Origin: Saccharibacillus sp. O23
GTDB taxonomy: Bacteria; Bacillota; Bacilli; Paenibacillales; Paenibacillaceae
Length of the DNA: 64,000 nt
Assembly: GCF_002205895.1 (NCBI RefSeq)
Contig: NZ_NJDE01000018.1
Coordinates: 146,294 to 210,293 of the forward strand
Direction of reading: 5' to 3'
Shown: one piece after another, positions 34,046 to 42,694 of the stretch
Layout: each line of letters begins with the position of its first letter
Position numbering within the stretch: the first letter of the stretch is position 1
Notes under the pieces: generated by a model
Told to the model about the DNA's origin: nothing
Database searches by the model: none
What the model saw: only the letters and a program-made list of their open reading frames with translations
Translations under genes and position numbers: made by a program

Positions 34046-34852
34046 TCAGATCGAAGCTTCGTCTGCCGGGTTCTCCTGCCGCAATCGTACTTCGAGTCCT
34101 GTTCTCGCCGCCGATACGCCGCGCGGAAGTTCCGGCAGGCGATTCAGATCGACGTCATGCGACATATGCGTATAGATCGTTCGAACCGGGCGGATCTCGT
34201 CCAGCAGTTCCGCTGCTTCGCGCATATCGTACACGGATCTCGTCGAATATTCCGCCTCTTCGTATACGAAGCTCGTACCAAGCACGAGCAGATCCGCTCG
34301 GCGCATCGGCTCGATCTCCGCCGCCGACAGTCCGATCGAGTCGGGGCAGTAGACCCAAGCAAAGTTTTGCTTTTCGAGCCTATATGCATAGGAGTAACCG
34401 TTTTTGCCGTGATTGACCCGCCAACCGGCAATGTTCCATCCTCCCAGCACAAGTCCCGGCTCCGTTTCCCGCAGCTCCAGATTGCGCTCCAGCCACGGAT
34501 ACCGCTCCCGAATCGCTTCCAGTACCTCGCTCGGCGCATACAATTCGCCCCGGATTCCCGTCCAACGGCATTGATCCGCCCATTCCGGCAGCCCGCCGAT
34601 ATGGTCGAAATGCGGATGCGTAACAAGAATCCGCTCGACCGTGCGAATCCCTCTCTGCTCCATCTGCATCCTCCAGTCCGGCCCGCAGTCGATCAGAAAC
34701 CGTTCTTCCCCGTTTTCCACCGCCACCATCGAACGCATCCTCCGGTTGACGCCTTCCGTTCTCGCTTCCTCGCATACCGGGCATTCGCAGTAGACGCGCG
34801 GTACTCCCATCGCGTCTCCCGTTCCCCAGAACACCAACCGATCTTCCTTCAT
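34046..34852 (-). CDS. MBL-fold metallohydrolase, PhnP-like
   Basis: A 268-residue phosphodiesterase-type MBL protein. The N-terminus FWGTGDAMGVPRVYCECPVCEEA contains the extra CxCxxC zinc site seen in PhnP (phosphoribosyl cyclic phosphodiesterase). The metal motif THPHFDHIGGL (about residues 78-88) and YTHMSHDVD (near 230) complete the active site. No C-P lyase genes lie here, so the true substrate may be another cyclic phosphodiester. The ATG at 34852 is preceded by GGAAAGG. Confidence 0.86.
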   Translation of the reverse strand: MKEDRLVFWGTGDAMGVPRVYCECPVCEEARTEGVNRRMRSMVAVENGEERFLIDCGPDWRMQMEQRGIRTVERILVTHPHFDHIGGLPEWADQCRWTGIRGELYAPSEVLEAIRERYPWLERNLELRETEPGLVLGGWNIAGWRVNHGKNGYSYAYRLEKQNFAWVYCPDSIGLSAAEIEPMRRADLLVLGTSFVYEEAEYSTRSVYDMREAAELLDEIRPVRTIYTHMSHDVDLNRLPELPRGVSAARTGLEVRLRQENPADEASI

Positions 34853-35066
34853 GCCTTTCCCCTCTTCCGTCGTCTTATCGAGGTCTTGTCGAATAGGCCT
34901 GCTTCCCGCCCTATCGCCGGCATCGAAAAACCTTCTAACTTTCTTGATTATAACCGACTTTCTCTAGACAAAAACAATCCCGAACCCTACCGACGCCCGA
35001 TGTGCGCTATAATAAACAGAGAGCTTAAAGCAAGTTCTTTATTTTCCGCTTTTCAAAGGAGGTTCC

Positions 35067-35276
35067 ATGGCTAAATTTTTCAAATCCCTGTTCTTTTGGG
35101 TTCCTTTTCTTGTCGTGTTCCTGTTGGGTGCTATTCAAATCCTTCAAGGAAGCTCGTTCACCACGATCTTGTCCGTCCTTACCTCTTCTCTAGTCGCAGC
35201 TCTGATATCCGGTTTGGTAATCGGCGGCGTCGTCTATATGACCTTCGAACTGAGCGGCTTCCGCCGCAAGAGATAA
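35067..35276 (+). CDS. Small two-TM membrane protein
   Basis: A 69-residue protein. A basic N-terminus is followed by TM1 (about 9-25), a short Ser/Thr loop and TM2 (about 37-59), and a basic tail ending GFRRKR. AAAGGAGG lies six to seven bases before ATG 35067, and TATAAT (35008-35013) lies 55 bases upstream. It is monocistronic with its own terminator. Function unknown. Confidence 0.72.
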   Translation: MAKFFKSLFFWVPFLVVFLLGAIQILQGSSFTTILSVLTSSLVAALISGLVIGGVVYMTFELSGFRRKR

Positions 35277-35296
35277 GCCCAATAACGCTATACAAG

Positions 35297-35337
35297 AAAA
35301 GCGTCAGCCCGGAGAATCCCGAGCGGACGCTTTTTTG
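35297..35337 (+). terminator. Terminator of the two-TM protein gene
   Basis: AAAAGCGTC pairs with GACGCTTTTTT around a C/G-rich inner hairpin (CCCGGAGAATCCCGAG). Confidence 0.8.
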
Positions 35338-35454
35338 TTTGCAAATCCCCGACGATGCGGCACGCGAGTCCATCTTTAAAAGCGAAGCGGCCGCAGCGAG
35401 CGGTTCTTTAACGCCCTTCCTCCCTTAACCCCCGCAGACGAGCGAAGGAGCGGA

Positions 35455-35558
35455 GCTGATTTCGAATGGGAGCGACTTTCGGCTTTCTTCCCCATTCCTC
35501 TAATCCCTTATTCCAATAGAGGGGAAGAAAACGAGCCCGAGCGACCATCGAAATCAGC
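35455..35558. repeat. Long imperfect palindrome, probable dispersed intergenic repeat
   Basis: The outer arms are GCTGATTTCGA (35455) / TCGAAATCAGC (35548). The inner arms are TTTCTTCCCC (35484) / GGGGAAGAAA (35521), and the centre is CCTCTA / TAGAGG. The element folds as one hairpin of about 104 bases. From memory, similar blocks recur between genes in Paenibacillus genomes. Confidence 0.55.
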
Positions 35559-35605
35559 GCAGCGCCCGCTGCACGCACACACGCTCAATCACTCGCTCGC
35601 CTCCC

Positions 35606-36718
35606 TCATATCCCCGCCAACACCTGATACCACACCCCGCGTTTCGAATACAGCGACTCCCGAACCTCTTTCCATCCGCCCAGATACTTGATGTCGAACA
35701 GTCCCGGCGGCACCGGATAATCCGACGCGAACTCCTTATACACCGCATCGTTCACCGGCCGGAATCCGTTCTCCGCAAAGACTTTCTGCGCCTGCTGCGA
35801 CCAGAGGAAATCCACGAAAGCTTCCGCGACTTCGCGGGTGCCGTGCTTGTCCACGTTCGCATCCACGACCGCGGCCGGATTCTCGATCAGGATCGTGTCG
35901 TCCGGCACGATCACTTCGTATTTGCCGCCCTGCTTGTTCCGCGTCAGCAGCTCGTTCTCGTACGTAACCAGCGCGTCGCCGACCCCGTATTCGAACGCCG
36001 CCATCGAGGCTCGGCCGCTTTTGTCCAACGATTCGATATTGGCATGAACGGACTCCAAGAACGCTTTGGCGAACGCCGGATCTTTCTGGCCCGTTTCGCG
36101 CTCCGATTCTTTGAGGCCCGCGCCGTAGATCGCGTTGATGTCCCATTGGGCGCCGCCGGACGTCTTGGGATTCGGATACAGCACTTTGACGCCCGGTTTC
36201 GCCAGATCGGCAAAGTTCTTGATTCCGAGCGGATTGCCTTCGCGCGTGCCGATCGCTACGACCGAACGGGTGATCATGCCGCCGTCCGGTTTATCTTTCC
36301 AATCTTTGTCGACCAATTTCGCTTTGGTGAGCTTGTCGATATCGCCTTCGAGCGACAGCAGCGCCACGTCGGCTTCGAACCCGCCCACGATCGCCCGCGC
36401 CTGCGTACCGGAGGCTTCGTACGATTCTTGGAAGGTGACCGTCTGCCCGGTCTCTTCTTTCCATTTTTTCTGGAACAGCGGAATGATGTCCTGCACGGAA
36501 TCCTTGACGACGCTGTACGCGCCGATCACCAGCGTGACGTCGCCTTTCGGCGCGGTTCCGCCGCTGTCGTCCGCCGAACTCTCCGGCGTGCCGCAGCCGG
36601 ACAGCAGCGTGCCGAGCAGCGCGATTGCGGCAATCAGCGCGAATCCTTTATTCGGTTTGCCCGGCCGCCGGGCGTGCTCGACGGATTCGACTTCCGTACG
36701 GCGATCTCTGCTTCTCAT
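35606..36718 (-). CDS. Sulfate/thiosulfate ABC transporter substrate-binding lipoprotein
   Basis: A 370-residue lipoprotein of the Sbp/CysP family. It has a basic N-terminus, a signal helix, the lipobox LLSGC near residues 39-43, and a mature domain from about 60. The domain contains the diagnostic LVIGAYSVVKDSVQDIIPLF, VLYPNPKTSGGAQWDINAIYGAGL (oxyanion-binding Ser/Gly/Gly) and TYENELL. The start is ATG 36718 (AGAGGTGA seven bases upstream), and the frame further up is leader. It is the last gene of cysT-cysW-cysA-sbp, 41 bases after cysA. Most Firmicute operons put the binding protein first. Confidence 0.92.
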   Translation of the reverse strand: MRSRDRRTEVESVEHARRPGKPNKGFALIAAIALLGTLLSGCGTPESSADDSGGTAPKGDVTLVIGAYSVVKDSVQDIIPLFQKKWKEETGQTVTFQESYEASGTQARAIVGGFEADVALLSLEGDIDKLTKAKLVDKDWKDKPDGGMITRSVVAIGTREGNPLGIKNFADLAKPGVKVLYPNPKTSGGAQWDINAIYGAGLKESERETGQKDPAFAKAFLESVHANIESLDKSGRASMAAFEYGVGDALVTYENELLTRNKQGGKYEVIVPDDTILIENPAAVVDANVDKHGTREVAEAFVDFLWSQQAQKVFAENGFRPVNDAVYKEFASDYPVPPGLFDIKYLGGWKEVRESLYSKRGVWYQVLAGI

Positions 36719-36759
36719 CTCTCGCTTCACCTCTCGCTCTCTCGCTATGCCGCTGCTTG

Positions 36760-37827
36760 TCAGATCATCATCGACATCGGATCGGCTTTGAACCGGTTCT
36801 CGGCGATCCAACTGCGCTGTTCGTTATACAGGTAAGCCCGATGGACCAGCACCCGGACCGGATCGCCGATCTGAAGCGGGTCTTTCTCCAGCGAACGGTA
36901 CGTGATCAGGTTCTGTTCGCCGACCTGAACGTCGACCAACCATTGATTGCCTCGGAAATGCAGATGCCGCACGATTCCTTCTTCCGTCGCGGAGACCAAC
37001 GTGAACTCGCCGGGCCGTCCGACTTCGACGTATTCCGGCCGAACCAAAGCCCGCGTTCCTGGCACTTTCGCGGCTTCGTCGAATCCGTGCAGTTTCGCCG
37101 CATGTTCGATCTGCGTCGATTCGCCGATAAACGAAGCGACAAACGGCGTCGCCGGCTCTTTGTAAATATCCCACGGCGTGCCTTTCTGTTCGACTTTTCC
37201 TTGGCTGATCACCATGATCTCGTCGGCGACTTCGATCGCTTCGTCCTGATCGTGCGTCACGAAGATCGACGTGATGCCGACCCGCTCGATCAGCTCGCGC
37301 AGCCACGAACGAAGCTCTTGACGAATCTTGGCGTCGATCGCCGCGAACGGCTCGTCGAGCAGCAGAAGCTGCGGCTCCGGCGCGAGCGCCCGAGCGAACG
37401 CCACGCGCTGCCGCTGTCCGCCCGAGAGCTGCTGCGGATAACGCTGCTCGAACCCTTTGAGTCCCGTCAATTCGACCAGTTCCGTGACGCGGTCGCGGAT
37501 TTGCGTTTTCGACGCTTTTTTGACTTTGAGACCGTACGCGATATTTTCGAATACCGTCATATGTTTGAAGAGCGCGTAGTTCTGGAACACGAATCCGATT
37601 CCCCGCTCCTGCGGAGGCAGCTCGTTCACTTTTTTGCCGTGAAACAAAATCTCGCCTTGATCCGGGTTCTCCAATCCCGCGAGCATACGCAGAATGGACG
37701 TTTTGCCGCCGCCGCTCGGACCGAGCAGGCCGATCAGATGCCCTTTTCGAATTTCGAACGAGACGTCTTTTACCGCATGGAAACTGCCGAAATGTTTATC
37801 GAGTCCGCGGACTTCCACATGCTGCAT
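36760..37827 (-). CDS. cysA: Sulfate/thiosulfate ABC transporter ATPase CysA
   Basis: A 355-residue ATPase. Walker A is GPSGGGKT (36-43), with Q-loop FVFQNYALFKHMTV, signature LSGGQRQR, Walker B LLLLDEPFAAID and the switch His in VTHDQDEA. A C-terminal TOBE-like domain (about 240-340) is present. FGSFHAVKDVSFEIRKG and the ALFKHMTVFENIAYGL segment are typical of CysA. The start is ATG 37827, one base after the cysW stop. Confidence 0.95.
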   Translation of the reverse strand: MQHVEVRGLDKHFGSFHAVKDVSFEIRKGHLIGLLGPSGGGKTSILRMLAGLENPDQGEILFHGKKVNELPPQERGIGFVFQNYALFKHMTVFENIAYGLKVKKASKTQIRDRVTELVELTGLKGFEQRYPQQLSGGQRQRVAFARALAPEPQLLLLDEPFAAIDAKIRQELRSWLRELIERVGITSIFVTHDQDEAIEVADEIMVISQGKVEQKGTPWDIYKEPATPFVASFIGESTQIEHAAKLHGFDEAAKVPGTRALVRPEYVEVGRPGEFTLVSATEEGIVRHLHFRGNQWLVDVQVGEQNLITYRSLEKDPLQIGDPVRVLVHRAYLYNEQRSWIAENRFKADPMSMMI

Positions 37828-37828
37828 A

Positions 37829-38626
37829 TTAATGCACTTCCCTTCTTTTCTTCGTCCATTCCATCAGCAGCAGCAGGCCCGCCGAGAAAGCCGCCAGAAT
37901 CAGCGCGATGCCTCCGGCCGCCGAGATATCGAAATTCTCCACGTCTTGATACACGAGCGTCGTCGCCGTCTGGGTGCGGTTGATGATGTTGCCCGAGACG
38001 ACCAGTACCGCGCCGAATTCGCCCATGGAACGAGCTACCGTCAGCACCGCTCCGTAAGCCACGCCCCAGCGGATCGACGGCCAAGTGACCCGGCGGAACG
38101 TCGTCCAGCCGTAAGCGCCGAGCGTCGCGGAAGCCTGCTCCTGATCGTCGCCGATCTCTTCGAGCACCGGCATGATCTCGCGTACCATCAGCGGGAACGT
38201 CACGAACAACGTCGCGATTACCATGCCCGGGAACGCGTAAACGATATTGAAGCCGATTTTCTCGAAAAACGACCCGATCGCCGTATCCGGACCGACCAGC
38301 AGCACGATCATCAGACCTCCGATAACCGGAGACACCGCGTACGGCAGGTCCACGATGCTGTTCATGACCGAACGAAGACGACGGCCCAGCCATTTGCCCC
38401 GCACCAGATACAGCGCCGTCATGATGCCGAACACGCCGTTCAGCACCGTGACGCAGAGCACGACCAGACCCGTCATCATCAGCGCGTGGAGCGCTTCGGG
38501 ACGGCTGACCGCTTCGGCGAATCCCGACCAACCGTCGGCGAACGCGCTTTGCACCATTTTGGCCAGAGGAGCGACCAGCAGCAGCGCGAAGACCAGATAA
38601 GTGAGAACGATCCATAATTTTTTCAT
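37829..38626 (-). CDS. cysW: Sulfate/thiosulfate ABC transporter permease CysW
   Basis: A 265-residue permease with six TM helices. The family features are DLPYAVSPVIGGLMIVLLVGP, FVTFPLMVREIMPVLEEIGDDQEQASATLGAYGW (EAA loop) and ARSMGEFGAVLVVSGNI. Its start lies two bases after the cysT stop, within a tightly packed operon. Confidence 0.95.
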   Translation of the reverse strand: MKKLWIVLTYLVFALLLVAPLAKMVQSAFADGWSGFAEAVSRPEALHALMMTGLVVLCVTVLNGVFGIMTALYLVRGKWLGRRLRSVMNSIVDLPYAVSPVIGGLMIVLLVGPDTAIGSFFEKIGFNIVYAFPGMVIATLFVTFPLMVREIMPVLEEIGDDQEQASATLGAYGWTTFRRVTWPSIRWGVAYGAVLTVARSMGEFGAVLVVSGNIINRTQTATTLVYQDVENFDISAAGGIALILAAFSAGLLLLMEWTKKRREVH

Positions 38627-38628
38627 GT

Positions 38629-39447
38629 CTATTCTCGACCTCCTCTGCGCTGCACCCGATTAATGAACCACAGTAAAACGAGCGAAAGAGTCAGCAGCAG
38701 CACCGATACGGCGGCCGCGCCCAGATTGTTGTCGCTCTCCACTTCGCCGTAGATGAATACGGACGCGGTCAGCGTCTTGGCCGGAATATTGCCCGCGACC
38801 AGCACGACGGCTCCGAATTCGGCCAGCGCCCGCGAGAACGCCAGCATGGCGCCTCCTGCGATGCCGGGCAGAATCTGCGGCAGAATAACCCGGAAGAAGG
38901 TCGCCGCGCGCGACGCGCCCAGCGTATACGACGCTTCTTCGGCGGACGCGTCCATCTCTTCGAGCAGAGGCTGGATCGCGCGGATCACGAACGGGAAGGT
39001 CACGAATACCATCGCGATTACGATCGCCGGCTGATGGAACACGATGTCGAAGCCCAGACGTTCCGCGACGCCGCCTACCCAACTGTTGGGGCCGAGCAGC
39101 AGCAGGATCATCAAGCCTCCTACGGCCGTCGGAAGAGCGAACGGCAGGTCGACCAAGCTGTTCAGCACGGTACGGCCGGGGAAACGGTAGCGGACCAGCA
39201 CCCATGCGATCATCGTGCCGAGCAGCACGTTGATCAGCGTCGCGATCAAGGCAAGCCCCAACGTCAGCAGAACCGCTTTCCAAGCGATGGGATCGGACAC
39301 GTTCTCCCAGAACGGCCCCCATCCTTCCGAGAAGGAGTAGACATAGACGCCGGCAATCGGAAGCACAATCAGAATGACGAAATACAGCAGGACCGTCGTG
39401 CGGAAACCGTAGGTCCACCCTTTGTGACGCAGCCAAGACGTTTGCAC
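38629..39447 (-). CDS. cysT: Sulfate/thiosulfate ABC transporter permease CysT
   Basis: A 272-residue permease with six TM helices. DLPFALPTAVGGLMILLLLGPNSWVG and the EAA loop PLLEEMDASAEEASYTLGASRAATF pair it with CysW. The GTG at 39447 is chosen because GGAGG lies eight bases upstream; the apparent TTG 39462 overlaps that site. It is the first gene of cysT-cysW-cysA-sbp, with a good promoter about 115 bases upstream. Relatives import sulfate or thiosulfate for cysteine synthesis. Confidence 0.94.
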   Translation of the reverse strand: MQTSWLRHKGWTYGFRTTVLLYFVILIVLPIAGVYVYSFSEGWGPFWENVSDPIAWKAVLLTLGLALIATLINVLLGTMIAWVLVRYRFPGRTVLNSLVDLPFALPTAVGGLMILLLLGPNSWVGGVAERLGFDIVFHQPAIVIAMVFVTFPFVIRAIQPLLEEMDASAEEASYTLGASRAATFFRVILPQILPGIAGGAMLAFSRALAEFGAVVLVAGNIPAKTLTASVFIYGEVESDNNLGAAAVSVLLLTLSLVLLWFINRVQRRGGRE

Positions 39448-39562
39448 CGGATATTCCTCCAACCCAGGGCGATCCTCGGACCGGCGAAATCAGGTTCGCG
39501 CAGCTTCGGATCGCAAAGTTTTTAATTATTCCTATTAGTCTACTCGGTTTAACTTACTGCAT

Positions 39563-39591
39563 AATGTAACAGGGTTAACGATCAGCGTCAA
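39563..39591 (-). promoter_or_regulatory. Sigma-A promoter of the cys operon
   Basis: TTGACG (39591-39586), a 17-base spacer, then TACATT (39568-39563). An AT-rich block with ACTAATAGGAATAATTA follows before cysT and could hold a regulator site. Confidence 0.65.
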
Positions 39592-39676
39592 TATGCTTTT
39601 TTCCGAAACGGGATAAACGGACGAAGAGGCGCAAAATCGATTGCCGGGTATATACTAAAGAAAAGGAGGAATCGCG

Positions 39677-40078
39677 ATGCTGCATACTTTCGAACTCTCT
39701 ACGTCCCGCCGCGACGAGATCGTCGACATCACCCCGCAGGTGGAAAATTGGGTGCGCCGAAGCGGCGTAACGAACGGCCTCGCGTTCGTCTACTGTCCGC
39801 ATACGACCGCCGGGATCGCGATCAACGAGAATGCCGATCCCGACGTGAAGCGCGATATCCTGATGATCCTCGACGAAGTCTATCCGTGGACGCATCCGAA
39901 ATATCGCCATGCCGAAGGAAACACCGCCGCCCACCTCAAAGCCATCACCTGCGGCTCCTCGCAAACGATCATCATCGAGAACGGAAGATTGGTGCTCGGA
40001 ACTTGGCAGGGTGTTTATTTCTGCGAATTCGACGGGCCTCGTTCGCGCACAGTTAAGGTGAAGGTAATGGAGGGTTAA
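39677..40078 (+). CDS. YjbQ family protein (UPF0047)
   Basis: A 133-residue protein of the YjbQ/UPF0047 family, reported to have secondary thiamine-phosphate synthase activity. Its cellular role is not settled. Conserved stretches are [57 protein letters not shown] and the terminal RTVKVKV. The conserved His and Glu residues line the pocket. AAAGGAGG lies eight bases before ATG 39677. Monocistronic. Confidence 0.92.
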   Translation: MLHTFELSTSRRDEIVDITPQVENWVRRSGVTNGLAFVYCPHTTAGIAINENADPDVKRDILMILDEVYPWTHPKYRHAEGNTAAHLKAITCGSSQTIIIENGRLVLGTWQGVYFCEFDGPRSRTVKVKVMEG

Positions 40079-40199
40079 CGAGAATCCTTAAATTGCGTGT
40101 ATACGTAATTATTTTACGCATTTTCAATATTCGTTCTCATTTTGTTCGTACTTTTTCTCCGTTTTCTTTTAAAATAAAAAGAAAACGGAGTTGATCGAG

Positions 40200-41123
40200 T
40201 TGGAGCTGCTTGACCCGCGTAACGACTTTTTGTTTAAGCGAATTTTCGGAAGCGAAGAAAATCGAGATGTCTTGCTTGCTTTTCTTAATCGTACTTTTAC
40301 AGAAGCCAACCGGCCGACTCTTGGCGAGATCGTGTTGCTGAATCCTTATACCGATCAAGATTCGCCGAGCGATAAGCAGTCGATTCCGGATATTCTGGCG
40401 CGCACGGTCGAAGGCGAGCTGATCAATGTGGAAATGCAGTTGTTTAACCGTTATGATATGGAAAAAAGAACCCTTTATTATTGGAGCAAACAGTACGGGA
40501 GTCAGTTGGTTAAAGGTCAGTCGTACTCTTCGCTAAGACGCTGTGTCACGATCAATATTCTCAACTTTTCTATTCTTGCTAACGATCTCTACCATAGCGT
40601 ATTTCATCTTCGCGAGAACCGTACAGGAATTCCGCTGAGCGATGACTTAGAGATTCACTTTTTGGAGCTTCCCAAGTTAAATGAAAGTACGGCAAGAATT
40701 AGAGAGGGCGGACTGTCGAACTGGTTGTTATTTCTGAAAGGAATCGATCCCGAGCATTGGGAGGTGTTGAGTATGAACGAAACGGAATTGAAAAAGGCGA
40801 TGGATACGCTGGAATTCCTTAGTCAAGACGAAAAACTTCGCATGGCCTATGAGGCCAGACAGAAATTCCTGCGCGATCAAGCGTCTCTGATGGAAGCAGC
40901 CAAAAACGCCGAGATTTACGGCTTCAAAACTGGATTGGAGCAGGGCGTACGCGAGGGAATCGAGCAGGGCATCGAAAGAGGCATTGAGCAAGGCGTTCAA
41001 AAAGGAATCGAGACTACGGCCCGCCGCATGCTTCGCAAAGGCATGCTGCCGACCGATGTCACGGATGCGACCGAACTTCCGCTTGAACGTGTCGAACAAT
41101 TGAAAAACGAAGAATCTCTTTAA
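40200..41123 (+). CDS. Rpn family recombination-promoting nuclease / PD-(D/E)XK transposase-like protein
   Basis: A 307-residue protein. The N-terminus LDPRNDFLFKRIFGSEENRDVLLAFLN is diagnostic of the family. The nuclease core shows SIPDILARTVEGELINVEMQ (PD...ExQ motif) and YYWSKQYGSQLVKGQSY. The C-terminal region contains tandem short repeats (EQGVREGIEQGIERGIEQG) typical of these proteins. TTG 40200 is chosen (GGAG nine bases upstream); TTG 40191 abuts the ribosome site. Base composition is visibly more AT-rich than the neighbours. Together with the family's link to horizontally spread elements, this suggests acquisition. Confidence 0.88.
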   Translation: MELLDPRNDFLFKRIFGSEENRDVLLAFLNRTFTEANRPTLGEIVLLNPYTDQDSPSDKQSIPDILARTVEGELINVEMQLFNRYDMEKRTLYYWSKQYGSQLVKGQSYSSLRRCVTINILNFSILANDLYHSVFHLRENRTGIPLSDDLEIHFLELPKLNESTARIREGGLSNWLLFLKGIDPEHWEVLSMNETELKKAMDTLEFLSQDEKLRMAYEARQKFLRDQASLMEAAKNAEIYGFKTGLEQGVREGIEQGIERGIEQGVQKGIETTARRMLRKGMLPTDVTDATELPLERVEQLKNEESL

Positions 41124-41135
41124 TGTCCGATACAC

Positions 41136-41192
41136 AAAAAGCCGCCTGCCGCAGATTCGGAATCTTCCGGATGCGGGCAAGCGGCTTTTTTT
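41136..41192. terminator. Terminator between the Rpn and TetR genes
   Basis: AAAAAGCCGC pairs with GCGGCTTTTTTT. An inner CTGCCGCA...TGCGGGCA arm adds to the stem. Confidence 0.85.
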
Positions 41193-41247
41193 CGTTTTGA
41201 TCAAATGGTCGTACGCCGACGCATCGAAGCGTTTCAAAGCTAATCAT

Positions 41248-41853
41248 TCACTGTCTTGAAGCGGAAGGATGCACGTTCTCGCACAAAAGCTTCACATGCG
41301 CTTCTGCGGAAGGGCGTACCTCTTCGAACGACGCTTTCTCCTGAATATAATACGAGACGAAACCGTGCGCGGATAGAAAAAGGGTCAGCGGAATGCTCTT
41401 GCGGGATTCTTCCGTATACAGTCCTTCTTCTTCCAAGTGCCCGCGGACGATCGAAGCGAACAATTCCAAACATCGTCCCTGCTCGCTTCGACAGTAAGCC
41501 AGCAGTTCTTCGTCGCGCGTCATGAACATGATCTCGTATTGGTGAGGATGATCCAGACCGAAGCGTATGAATTCCAGCAGCAGCCTTTCCGTGCGTGTAA
41601 ATCCTTCCGTTTCCGGCCCGGTGACGACGCTGTTCAGGCAGCTGGACAAGTAGCCGAAATCTTCGACGACGATGGCATAAAACAGTTCCGCTTTCTCTTT
41701 GAAATGATAGTAAAGAGAACCGTGACTGTAACCGAGATGCTGTCCGATACTCCGCATGGAAATAGCCCGATATCCCTTGGTAATGAACAAGTGCCTGGCT
41801 GCTTCCAAGATTCGCTCTCGCGACAATTCCTGCTCTACTGCTCTTCTCGCCAT
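41248..41853 (-). CDS. TetR/AcrR family transcriptional regulator
   Basis: A 201-residue repressor-type protein. The HTH region RERILEAARHLFITKGYRAISMRSIGQHLGYSHGSLYYHFKEKAELFYAIV spans about residues 12-62, and the helical ligand-binding domain fills the rest. ATG 41853 is chosen, five bases after the yigZ stop. It is the second gene of a yigZ-tetR unit. Its targets are unknown; no transporter is adjacent. Confidence 0.9.
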   Translation of the reverse strand: MARRAVEQELSRERILEAARHLFITKGYRAISMRSIGQHLGYSHGSLYYHFKEKAELFYAIVVEDFGYLSSCLNSVVTGPETEGFTRTERLLLEFIRFGLDHPHQYEIMFMTRDEELLAYCRSEQGRCLELFASIVRGHLEEEGLYTEESRKSIPLTLFLSAHGFVSYYIQEKASFEEVRPSAEAHVKLLCENVHPSASRQ

Positions 41854-41858
41854 AGTCG

Positions 41859-42494
41859 TTATTCCCCTTCGATGTAGTAAACCGGCTCTCCCTTCGTCAC
41901 CTCGGCCTGTCCTTGCGTCAGATCGGTGATCCAAGCCATGAACCGTTCGGCTTCGGAATAAAGCGGCAGGCATAGCAGCGTCACTTTGTCGGTGAACTGC
42001 GTCTCGCCCGTTCGCACTTCGCGATTGCGGAGTTCATTCTCGATTTTGCCGTGCCACGTGTAATCGATCGTGACGAAGATCTGCGTATGCAGCACGCGGG
42101 CAATCTCGTCGCCGCCTTCGATCGCCGCCACGGCACCGTCCGCATAAGCCCGGATCAAGCCGCCCGCGCCGAGCATAATACCGCCGAAATAACGAGTGAC
42201 CACGACCGCCACGTTTTTCAGTTCCCGATTCTTGAGCACTTCGAGGATCGGTTTGCCTGCGGTTCCGCTCGGTTCTCCGTCATCCGACTGTTTCTGAATT
42301 TCATCGCGCTCGCCGAGCAGGTAAGCGGAGCAGTTATGGGTAGCGTCGCGATGCTTTTTCTTGATTTCGTCGATAAAAGCGTTTGCTTCTTCTTCCGTTT
42401 CGACGGGACGAATATGACCGATAAACCGTGACTTGCGAATGACGATTTCTTTTTGCCCCTCGCGTCTGACCGTTTTGTAGCGTTCCAGCATCAT
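41859..42494 (-). CDS. YigZ/IMPACT family protein
   Basis: A 211-residue protein of the YigZ (UPF0029/IMPACT) family. The N-terminal domain has the signature SDDGEPSGTAGKPILEVL and VVVTRYFGGIMLGAGGLIRAY (about 70-120), and a C-terminal ferredoxin-like domain (DUF1949, about 135-205) follows. Bacterial function is not defined; nucleic-acid or ribosome association has been suggested for the family. AAAGG precedes the paired ATGs at 42494/42491. It is co-transcribed with TetR. Confidence 0.92.
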   Translation of the reverse strand: MMLERYKTVRREGQKEIVIRKSRFIGHIRPVETEEEANAFIDEIKKKHRDATHNCSAYLLGERDEIQKQSDDGEPSGTAGKPILEVLKNRELKNVAVVVTRYFGGIMLGAGGLIRAYADGAVAAIEGGDEIARVLHTQIFVTIDYTWHGKIENELRNREVRTGETQFTDKVTLLCLPLYSEAERFMAWITDLTQGQAEVTKGEPVYYIEGE

Positions 42495-42694
42495 GTTTCT
42501 TCGAACCTTTCCTTATAGTAGAAAGCAGCCCCCCTAGTCCGAATACGCGATAATCCGCGATCCGGATGGGCGAACTGCTTTCCTCCGTCTGGTTCCGATC
42601 TTTCGCCCGAGAGCGAATTAACCGGTGGTTATTCTCTTATTAAAACAGGAATTCACGTTTCCGTAAAGATTCATGTCAGAATTTTTATGCAACA

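Noticed and set aside
35554..35748. 64-codon minus-strand frame beside the long palindrome
   Set aside because: It overlaps the binding-protein C-terminus and the repeat, with Cys/Arg-rich nonsense-like composition.
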